From Bathymodiolus brooksi (taxonomy: Eukaryota > Mollusca > Bivalvia > Mytilida > Modiolidae), in the NCBI GenBank assembly GCA_963680875.1, contig OY804577.1, forward strand, positions 108,325,906 to 108,389,905: DNA of 64,000 nucleotides, read 5' to 3'. The notes under the pieces are model-generated. The model had not been told where the DNA came from. It saw nothing but the letters and a program-made list of their open reading frames with translations, and did not search any database. Below, one piece after another: positions 22,249 to 32,300 of the stretch (the stretch's first letter is position 1; each line of letters opens with the position of its first letter). Made by a program: the position numbers and the translations under genes.

Positions 22249-24890
22249 CTTTTTAGTTCACCTGGACCACCAAAGGTCCAGGTGAACTATTGCTATCACT
22301 TGGCGTCCGTCGTCTGTCGTCTGTAGTCTGTCATCTGTCGTCTGTAAACTTTTCACATTTCAAGCTTCTTCTCCGAAACCACTGGGCCAATTGGAACCAA
22401 ACTTAGCAGGAATGTTCCTTGGATGGTTCTCTACAAAGTTTCTGTTTTTCGTTCCAGTCGGATATTCAACATGGCTGCCAGGGCCAATAATATGCTCTGG
22501 TTGGCTGAAATTTCAAAGATCTTCTTCTCTGAAACTAATGAACTGATTGAACCCAAACTGTAAATGAATGATCATTGGAATGTCCTTTACCAAGTTTCTG
22601 TTTTTTTATGCCGATCGGAAATTCAAGATGGCCGCCATCGCAGGACATAGATTAACACTGGACCCTATGGTAAAATGTTCAAATGCCTTCTTCTCAGAAA
22701 CTACAAATATGATTAAAGCCAAACTGTACATGAATGTACATTGGATGGTCCTCTACAATCTTAAGGTTTTTTATTCCGATATGAAATTCAAAATGGCGGC
22801 TACGGCAGGACTTAGTTTAACATTGGACCCTATGGGGAAAATGTTTCAAAATGCTTCTTCTCTGAAACCACTTGGACAATTGAAACCAAACTGCCCAGGA
22901 ATGATCATTGGAAGGTCCTCTACAAAGTTTCTGTTTTTTATGCCGATCAGAAATCCAAGATGGCCACCACCGCAGGACATAGATTAACATTGGACCCTAA
23001 GGGAAAATGTTCAAATGCCTTCTTCTCAGAAACTACAAATATGATTAAAGCCAAACTGTACATGAATATTCATTGGATGGTCCTCTACAATCTTAAGGTT
23101 TTTTGTTCCGATATGAAATTCAAAATGGCGGCTACGGCAGGACTTAGTTTTACATTGGACCCTATGGGGAAAATGTTTCAAAAATGCTTCTTCTCTGAAA
23201 CCACTAGGACAATTGAAACCAAACTGCCCAGGAATGATCATTGGAAGGTCCTCTACAAAGTTTCTGTTTTTTTTATGCTGATCGGAAATCCAAGATGGCC
23301 ACCACCGCAGGACATAGATTAACATTGGACCCTAAGGGAAAATGTTCAAATGCCTTCTTCTCAGAAACTACAAATATGATTAAAGCCAAACTGTACATGA
23401 ATGTTCATTGGATGGTCCTCTACAAACTTTAGGTTTTTTGTTCCGATATGAAATTCAAAATGGTGGCTATGGCAGGACTTAGTTTAACATGGGACCCTAT
23501 GGGAAAAATGTTTCAAAACGCTTCTTTTCTGAAACCACTTGGACAATTGAAACCAAACTGCCCAGGAATGATCATTGGAAGGTCCTCTAAAAATTCTGTT
23601 TTTTATGCTGATCGGAAATCCAAGATGGCCGCCACCGCAGGACATAGATTAACATTGGACCCTAAGGGAAAATGTTCAAATGCCTTCTTCTCAGAAACTA
23701 CAAATATGATTAAAGCCAAACTGTACATGCATGTTCATTGGATGGTCCTCTACAAACTTTACGTTTTTTGTTCCGATATGAAATTCAAAATGGCGGCTAC
23801 GGCAGGACTTAGTTTAACATTGGACCCTATGGGGAAAATGTTTCAAAACGCTTCTTCTCTGAATCCACTTGGACAATTGAAACCAAACTGCCCAGGAATG
23901 ATCATTGGAAGGTCCTCTACAAAGTTTCTGTTTTTTATGCTGATCGGAAATCCAAGATGGCCGCCACCGCAGGACATAGATTAACATTGGACCCTATGGG
24001 AAAATGTTCAAATGCCTTCTTCTCAGAAACTACAAATATGATTAAAGCCAAACTGTACATGAATGTTCATTGGATGGTCCTCTACAAACTTTACGTTTTT
24101 TGTTCCGATATGAAATTCAAAATGGCGGCTACGGCAGGACTTAGTTTAACATTGGACCCTATGGGGAAAATGTTTCAAAACGCTTCTTCTCTGAATCCAC
24201 TTGGACAATTGGAACCAAACTGCCCAGGAATGATCATTGGAAGGTCCTCTACAAAGTTTCTGTTTTTTATGCCGATCGGAAATCCAAGATGGCCACCACC
24301 GCAGGACATAGATTAACATTGGACCCTATGGGAAAATGTTCAAATGCCTTCTTCTCAGAAACTACAAATATGATTAAAGCCAAACTGTACATGAATGTTC
24401 ATTGGATGGTCCTCTACAAACTTTACGTTTTTTGTTCTGATATGAAATTCAAAATGGCGGCTACGGCAGGACTTAGTTTAGCATTGGACCCTATGGGGAA
24501 AATGTTTCAAAACGCTTCTTCTCTGAAACCACTAGGACAGTTGAAACCAAACTGCCCAGGAATGATCATTGGAAGGTCCTCTACAAAGTTTCTGTTTTTT
24601 TATGCCGATCGGAAATCCAAGATGGCTGCCACCACAGTTCATAGTATTAACACAGGACCATATGGGGAAAATACAGAAATATGTTCTTCTCTGAAGCTAT
24701 TGTACTGATTGAACCTAAACTGTGCATCAATCATTGGAAGGTCCTTTACAAACTTTGTGTTTTTTATGTTGATCGGAATTCCAAGATGACTACCACTGCA
24801 GGACACTGCAGGACATAGTTTTTGCATAGGACCAATTGGTTCTTTTTATAACCAGGTGAACGATACAGGCTCTTGAGAGCCTCTGGTTAT
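22249..24890 (+). mobile_element. Hairpin-bounded element with 332-bp dimeric tandem repeats, copy 1
   Basis: Starts with the hairpin TTCACCTGGACC/GGTCCAGGTGAA (22259-22285), a CGTC(T)GTC-rich leader, then tandem units of 332 bp. Each unit has two diverged 166-bp halves, one carrying CAAGATGGCC(G/A)CCA and the other TTCAAAATGGCGGCTACG. It ends with CAGGCTCTTGAGAGCCTCTG (24859-24885). Because 332 is not a multiple of 3, the open stretches shift frame every unit and are not a gene. Transposition mechanism unknown. Confidence 0.85.
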
Positions 24891-25002
24891 GATTTACATT
24901 GTTATTTGTATGTATTATTTAAAAAAACTTTATTTGTTTTCAGCTTTTGTCATCTTGTCTACTCATGACGTGACATCTGTGACATGATATAATTAATTAT
25001 AC

Positions 25003-25425
25003 GCCCGCTCCCTGGAGGGGGAGGGTGTATACTGTTTTACCTCTGTCCGTCTGTCCGTCCTTCCGTCCTTCCATCCGTCCAAGATATTTTTCGTCGCATT
25101 TTTCTCAGCAACTATCGATGGCAGAAATCTGATATTTGGTCACAAGTTTCATATAGGTATGCCATATTGTGGGTAGCGTTTTTGGACCCGTCAGATTCAT
25201 ACTTCCTGTTTGTCGACTTAGTTGGTTTTTATACACATTGAACATATATGCACATTTTTCGTCACATTTTTCTCAGCAACTATTGATGACACGAATCTGA
25301 TATTTGGTCACAAGCTTCATATTGGTACCCCATATCGTGGGAAGCGTTTTTGGACCCGTCAGATTCCTACTTCCTGTTTGCCGAAGAGCGGGGGTATCAT
25401 AAGTGAGCATTAGCTCACAGTTCAT
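25003..25425 (+). mobile_element. Second hairpin-bounded element family with about 165-bp units
   Basis: Starts CGCCCGCTCCCTGGAGGGGG, has a GTCCGTCCTTCCGTCC leader (25045-25085), two tandem units (about 25088-25210 and 25250-25385) sharing TTTTTCTCAGCAACTAT and TTTTTGGACCCGTCAGATTC, and ends GGGGGTATCATAAGTGAGCA then TTAGCTCAC, a small hairpin. Architecture parallels 22249-24890 with different sequence. No coding capacity. Confidence 0.75.
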
Positions 25426-25479
25426 TTTGTTAAACTTGACTGGTACTTTCTATCTCTGTATGATATATTATTACACATG

Positions 25480-26610
25480 TAAGGCATTTCCATATCGACA
25501 GATTATCGGTATGGACATGCACTATAATAATTGACCATTAGAAAACAGCTGAGAGGAAGTAAAACAACATTCATACATTTTTTTGGTCATTGAAATCAAT
25601 CCGTATTGTTCTAACAACCATTTACACATTAACATCAGAGAAGCTCTAAAATCAGTTTTAGATTTCCTAACCATACTTATTGGCATATGGCAAAGACAGC
25701 CAACTAAGTACACATCAGGGTTTTCCCCCAGTAACCCTACTTTTAATTGAGTTTCTTTTACCCATATTCACAGAGGCGTTATCTACAGAGAAAGCTACAC
25801 ACTTATCCCATTGTATCTGATTTTGTGTAATAACATTGTCAATTGTTTCGAAAGTATCTGATGCAGTAGCACCTTTTGTTGTGCACACATCTAGGAAATT
25901 TCTGGTTATTTTGTTTAAAGAGATGTCAAATATTTTTGCGGTCAAAGAATTCATGTTGGTGTAATCAGAATCATTACTCCCGTCTGTTGCTAAAGTATGG
26001 GTTGTTTTCCATTTTAGATACTAGATCAACATGGAAACTTGCTGCTATAATGCTCTGTTTAGTATACAAACAGTTTTAGTCTTGGCACATCGATACTGTT
26101 CTACAATATGGAAAGATCTTTCTGAACATGGGTCATATTTGTCAGCTATGTAGCAATCGGCAAATTGTTTCAGAAATAAAATTGGTCATGAGAACTCCTG
26201 TCCTGGAAGATCGTTTTGTGGAACAAAGGTTGTCGCAGTGACGAAAATTTGTCTTTTTGTGTTTTAGTATATATATGTCACTTTAACCAGCTTCACCCTG
26301 ATGAGCAACTAAATTCCGAGACACACTGGAGATTTGAAACATCATCTAGAATCAAATTTTGTATTACATGCAGCAGCTTTGCTGAGCTTTTTGAGCCGCT
26401 TTATTTTTATTTTGCAGGACTGTCTGCATCACTCGCAGTTGAATATTCGCGCTCCATTCGAATTTCCGTATTTAGCGAACCAGTTCTGTTTAGTAAGTTT
26501 TGTTATGTTTACTGAAATTTTCCAATTCGTTGATTTTTGTGTTAGCGTGAGAACAATGGGGGTGAGCGTGAGAGTGTGATTTGATGCCTTGACAGGTATG
26601 CACTTGACAG
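25480..26610 (-). pseudogene. Decayed hAT-family transposase
   Basis: On the minus strand, LATDGSNDSDYTNMNSLTAK (TDGSND is a typical hAT catalytic-region motif), FLDVCTTKGATASD, VAFSVDNASVNMGK and, after a frame break near 25714, VYLVGCLCHM. These match the DUF4371/ZMYM-type hAT transposase core. Upstream to about 26610 frames are broken by stops and shifts but look derived from the N-terminal half. The C-terminal dimerisation region is absent. A stretch of polyT at 26637-26660 follows. Not functional. Confidence 0.7.
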
Positions 26611-26660
26611 TGTATTCCACAATCTTCCTGAAAGAGTTTTTTTTTTTTTTTTTTTTTTTT

Positions 26661-27184
26661 ATCTTACTTTGCTGTTAATTCTCTGTCTGAGAATATCAGC
26701 TGTATTTATATACCTAAAATTATATATCTTATCTTTAATGGTTACAAGGTCTTTACAATTAGTGGACTTTTCTTATAATTTTGAAGGTCTCCAAGGCAAC
26801 TGATCTCATTTCCGGGTTTTAAGTGAAGGTAATTTAAGATTTTGTTTCGTATGAGCTGTGTCTGATTCAATGTAGATAATCCGGGGAACACTTTCTTGTA
26901 TTTGTTTCAATTAAAATTTTGTTTTGGTCATACATACTTACAGAAGTGCCAGATAAGGTAACAGTAACTAAAATTAGACATAATAAATGAATGATAAATA
27001 GTAAGTTTGCCAAATCTGTCCAGATATTATTTTCTATCTGCCTTATAACGTTAAATTGCCTTGCAGCATTCTTACAAATATTTGTAATATCCCGGACCTT
27101 TGAAATTTAATTTGAAGTCAATGGTGACACCCAAAAGTTAAAACCATATCCCCTTCCACCATAGATTCTGTTAAATTCAAACTT
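26661..27184. other. No gene seen
   Basis: AT-rich sequence with no reading frame or repeat that I recognise. 27415-27475, further right, has a 30-bp direct repeat (GGTTGGTGAATTGTG twice). Confidence 0.4.
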
Positions 27185-28620
27185 AGTGTAAACATATTTT
27201 ATTAATCAATACATATGAATATAGTACAACAATTTAAATACAACAATAGTAATGACTATGAATTAATTAAGAGGATCCGAAAACAAGTTATTAAACTTAT
27301 ATAAATCCGTATCCCAAGTTTAATTAAATCTACTTTTAATAATCTCAGAAGTTAGATTACGTTGTAAGGATCAGTGAAATGATAATTGTATTTACAACAT
27401 AGGGGATGAATTGTGCAGGAAAATGAGAGGGGTTGGTGAATTGTGCAGGAAAATGAAAGGGGTTGGTGAATTGTGAATTACGGGGTAAATCGTTTACTAC
27501 TTAAAATGAACTTTTGTACTGACAAGAAGATTTCTGTGTTCTGGTTAATTGTTAACTCACTAGATCCTACCAATAGAAGTTCAGTGGACAATGGAATAGG
27601 AAGGTTAAGGGCAAATATGTGGCGTTGTCTAGGTATGTTATAGTGAGGACAGTTGAGAAGATAATGAGTAGGAGTCTCTATAGCACCACATGTACAATGC
27701 GGTGAATTTACAATATTTTTCCGAAATAGATCGGAATTAAGAGCACTACACCCCATACGTATTCTAGCGTGAAAAATCTGTCCTAAACGGCTACCGACGT
27801 AAAAAAATGTGGGTTTATCATGTATAATATTAAGGTTCAGTCGCGATTTGAATACATTAATAGAAGGACAGTTTTTTGTGCTATCCGGAAGAAGATTCCA
27901 AGACCGTACTGTCTGAGGTAAAAAGTAATGTGCATATAAAGTGGTTCGAGCTCTGACAGGCGGAATTAACGTTGCATGTCTTGTATTGTGATCGTGAATA
28001 TTTCGGAGGGTGTTAGGGACAAGACTACTCAAATACCCCGGGGTTAAGCCATTATTCATTTTATAAAAATATGTCAATCTATGTTTTTCCCTTCTGTCTT
28101 CCCACCCGGTTTCTGCATATAACTTTAAAAGGGATACCAGGCGGGTACCCCCGGTAACAACCCTGGCAGCCTCTGCTTGTACGCTTTCTAATTTATTCGT
28201 AAGGTAAACAGTTTTACAGTCCCAAACGACATCCCCATATTCTAATAAAGGCCGAATAAATGTCAAATAAATTTTTTCAAGGGTTCTTCGATCTAAAATG
28301 AATTTAAATTTTCTCATAATGTTGACTCTGGTAAAGGCTTTCTTGGTAATCAGGTCTACGTGCTTACCCCAATTTCCATCATTAGATATGGTAAGGCCTA
28401 AATGTTTATGTTCAGATACCATGTTAATGATCTTATTATCCATCATGAGTGGTGGATGAAGTGGGCGGTTAGATTTCCTAGATACGATCATACTTTCTGT
28501 TTTATCAGGGTTAAATTTAACCAGCCACTTCATAGACCAGTCATGAATTTTCGAAAAGTCCGTATTCAAAGTCTCAGCAAACTTGAGAATAGTGAATGAA
28601 GGAGCAATTTTTCTAGACCA
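27185..28620 (-). pseudogene. 5'-truncated CR1/Jockey-like LINE, ORF2 C-terminus
   Basis: A 363-codon frame (28569 down to 27478) opens within the post-catalytic region: KIHDWSMKWLVKFNPDKTES, HKHLGLTISNDGNW, FIRPLLEYGDVVWD, EAARVVTGGTRLVSL, and the C-terminal C-T-C-G...H-Y-L-L-N-C-P-H-Y motif. The 3' UTR runs down to 27190 and ends AATAAAATATGTTTACACTA. Same family as 18782-19945. Uninterrupted but lacking the catalytic domains, so a recent truncated insertion. Confidence 0.9.
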
Positions 28621-28650
28621 TGACGAGAAAAGGTTTCAAGAGAGAATATG

Positions 28651-28800
28651 AGGATTAGGTCCGCTTTGCACTAGACCGTGGTCTGTGATCGTATGGTAGT
28701 TCGATTTACAACTACCTATGATTCACCTATGCAATCAGTCCCTATCACCACTAATGTTGTGAGTTCGAATCCCTTGCATGGCGAGATATAAAACAATATT
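28651..28800 (+). mobile_element. SINE fragments: SINE-B body joined to SINE-A head
   Basis: 28655-28678 (GTCCGCTTTGCACTAGACC) matches the body of SINE-B; 28681-28795 matches the SINE-A head (TATGGTAGTTCGATTTACAA, then the B box GAGTTCGAATCCC at 28760). It ends about 300 bp before RASA1 exon 1. Confidence 0.75.
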
Positions 28801-29059
28801 TAATATTAATATGTACACTTAGTTTGACATAATTTTTCTTAGTTTATTAGACCCCTAATTATAATTGATTTAAAACTTCAGTACAATTGCTGTCATTTGA
28901 TTTATTTCATTTGTTATTAATGTATTTGTAAGGAGAGGGATTAGTAAGTTGTAAAAACCTGTTCCCAGTCCAATTGTATAGATATTGACAATAAAATCAT
29001 GATAAAGTTAACTCTTTTTTTACAATGAAATTAGATCTTGCATTATTAAGAAAATTAAA

Positions 29060-29142
29060 AAGTTTAATTTAGCCAAATTTGGCGGGAGAATATTATGTCC
29101 AATCAAACTGTTTCCTTTCATTCAGTTTTGTACATGCGGAAA
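29060..29142 (+). promoter_or_regulatory. RASA1: Probable RASA1 5' UTR/proximal promoter with E2F-like site
   Basis: TTTGGCGGGAGAA at 29078-29090 closely resembles an E2F site (TTTSGCGS) and lies 55-65 bp upstream of the chosen start codon. GCGGAAAATGGCC around the start contains an ETS-like CGGAA and a YY1-like AAAATGGC. No TATA box is placed convincingly. The transcription start cannot be fixed from sequence alone. Confidence 0.4.
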
Positions 29143-29318
29143 ATGGCCGACAATAACAAATTCTCTGCATCAACAAGTGGTCATAATCTTTCTAGCCCCG
29201 CGACCAGCCCAGATGACACAAATACAGAGAATGCAGACGACGAAGACCCATCTTTAGAAAACCAGGATAATGTTGGAGAGACACTTTACATTAAGATGAA
29301 AGCACCACCAGAAAATCA
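29143..29318 (+). CDS. RASA1: RASA1 exon 1: acidic, Ser/Thr-rich N-terminus
   Basis: 58 codons plus two bases (phase 2), ending in donor GTGTGT. It begins MADNNKF, is rich in D/E/S/T/N, and ends MKAPPEN, closely matching the APPTNQ that precedes the first SH2 in human RASA1; the split codon gives His where human has Gln. The human N-terminus (about 180 residues, Gly/Pro/Ala-rich) is much longer, so this tail looks short, or an upstream exon is missed. Phase fits exon 2 exactly. The next intron is 4501 bp. Confidence 0.85.
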
Positions 29319-32300
29319 GTGTGTTTTCCAAAATTTGTTTAGAAAAATACGGTTATACAAAAAATGAGATGAATCAGAACGCTGACTAACAATTAATATT
29401 TCTTGAATTTCATTGATATGATTTTGTTTATTTGGCAATTATGTTTGCATGCCATATTTAAAACTTTTTTAATTCTGAAACATAAGTGAAGACTCTTTGA
29501 TAATTGAACTTCTTCTCTGTATTAAACTTCCTGTAGTAGGAACACCACTGTATTGTGTTGCTCGTTTATAATTAAAACTTATAAAACTATGTACAGGTGG
29601 CGTAGTGTGCATGCAAAAAGGAATTAATGTTCGTGTAGGAAAACGGTGACTTATGTACATGTACGGTCTATATTAGTATATATACAATGTAATAATATGA
29701 AATAATAATTTCCTGGATGATATGTTTATAACTCGGAAAATATAACCTCGTTACCAGCACTGTAAATATGTTCACCAACATGTACAATTTATTGTCTACA
29801 CACCCTAGACTATTCTGTAGTTGTCAGTAAAGTCTTGTGGGATGTCAATTTCTATATTTAGCACAGGCATGGAATTACCCCACCCCCCCTTTTTTAACTT
29901 TCTGTTTACATTTTTATTTTCAATAAAAGCTCTTTATTATTTCATCTCTTTATTTAACATGTTAATGTCTGTATATCCATACAATCTTATGGTAACAACA
30001 GCTTGCATGTCACTTGTATTGGCCCTCGACTATTATTATCCATCAGACAGGAAAGAACGAAATATTAATGTTGAAAGTTGTGCACTATGTCCATAAATAT
30101 ATTATTGCATACAGCATGATCATATTCATTAAAGTATATTTCCACTCTAAAATTACAAAACTATATGTGACATTAAAAATTACTAAATGAAATATTCATT
30201 CTATCTAAACAAATGAATCCTTATATGTAAAAGAAAAAAAAAAAGAATAAAATAATAGCTCTATGCTACCAGAAAAATTATAATTAGAAACCAGAATTTA
30301 GAATTACAAAAGAATATATATATATATCCTACCGTGACATCTGCTCGGTCATGCAATAATGTCGGTCATTTGTTTTGATTTACAATTCTCACGCAGCACG
30401 AGACCAATGACGTCATTCTGTATATTCATAGCGTACATAAACACAGAGGGAATACTTTTCAACGTCAAAATTACAAGATGAGATTAAAACAGAGAAGTTT
30501 GAATTGAATAAATTCCATGCAAGTAAAAAAGATCCTTTTTACTAATGTCTTTTTTTCCTGATCATTATGCTTGTTAAATATGTTTCCATCGATGGTATTC
30601 CCCAAACATTTGTAGTTTTCCGGTTTGTTGACATAATCGACATCACAGTTCATGACCGTTTCTGGAATGTAGGCCAAGCAAATTGTATTTTAAAATACTT
30701 TGAAAATATGATGATTGATCATTCAAATTCCACCATTTTCTAGAATATTGGCTGATTTTACTGGGAAAATACATGCAAGTGCTCTCCATTAGTCACAAAA
30801 TGGCAGATTATTTTGCATTTCCACTGCTGCTTTAATAACAAATATACCCCTTACTTCTTGGGGTAATGAAATGAAATTCACAGAGAAGATAGAAAAAGAA
30901 TTAATTTAACAGCAATAATCAAAATGTATAGCATAAATTGAACAGAGAATTAAATTAAACCAGACAGAAAAATGAGATTGTCTGGGTAAAAAAAACCTGT
31001 CATTATTACAAATAGCATCAACAAAACTGTATTGTTACCACTCTGTGATAATAAATGTGATTAAAATAAATTGAAATTAGTCATTAATTGTTTTACCAAA
31101 ATATGTCGGTCTAATAGATTGTATTGACAAAAGCAAAAACACCAAATTCACTGGATTAAATACTTTTTATGTGGGTAAGCAAGTTTAATATTTGCATCAA
31201 ATAATTAATTTTTAATACTTCAATTTCAAACTATTTAAAAAAAACATTTTTTGAAATTGTTCAGACAAATCAATTACACTGAAAAAGCTAAAATACTGTA
31301 CTTTCTTAATCTGGTTTACTTTTTAAGTTTGGTTGGCCTATGACAAAATCATGTGCTTTATTGAACTTTGACCGACTTTATGTGACGTCATATGACGCCA
31401 TTTGGAAAAGGGAGGGTAAACAAATATGGGTCAGTATGTAATTATTATCGATCTTTTTTCCATGGAACTTTACACATGTGAGCAAGAATAGATGAGGAAC
31501 ATAATTAAAAAGAAAAAAATGTTTACTTTTCAAACATGAAAAAAATAATCAAACATTATCCAATGACTGACCGACTTATTGTCAGACGAGGATATATATA
31601 TATAGCTCTTTTGGTCCATTGGCTTCGATGCACCAGTTGCAGACCATAACATTTTGTTCAACGTTGTGATGAAGCCAGGGTCGGTCCTGCTTCCAAGAAT
31701 CAATAAATTTACGTTCTCGGTCTTTTTCATACTGTTTCTTCCGTTCTCTCGTCTCCTCTTGTGTTACTTTTCTCTTTAATGGCTTTCCTGGTATGGCTTC
31801 TGTATTATACTGCAAGAAAGCCATGACCACTGTGTTTTGAAGTGATAATATGTTCCGAATTAACGACGATTGTTAATGAAGAAAACTCTAGAGAATAATA
31901 TTTTTCCAAAATACCACGATCACTGTAGTCACCATTCTCTATCCAGAGTTGTCGTTCCTGCTATGCTAGACTCTATCTCTGTCAACACCCATTTTACAAG
32001 ATTCTTGTAAAAGTTAGAAACAGTAAAAAAAATGTACTTAAAATTGTTTTAATTATTGTAAATATCAATAAAGATGAAAATAAATCACTCATTTCAAATC
32101 AATTCTCTCTTAAAAAATATTTCCCCCCCCCCCCTCTTCTTGGAGAACTATTTTGCGGAGGTAAAAATTTAAAGTTAAAAACGATCACAAATCATTTTTA
32201 AGAGAGAATTGATTTGAAATGAGTGATTTATTTTCATCTTTATTGATATTTACAATAATTAAAACAATTTTAAGTACATTTTTTTTTACTGTTTCTAACT

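Noticed and set aside
22568..24708. Chain of 60-178-codon frames repeating similar peptides
   Set aside because: The 332-bp unit is not a multiple of 3, so the frame changes each unit; the peptides are by-products of a noncoding tandem repeat. The same holds for 43040-45650.
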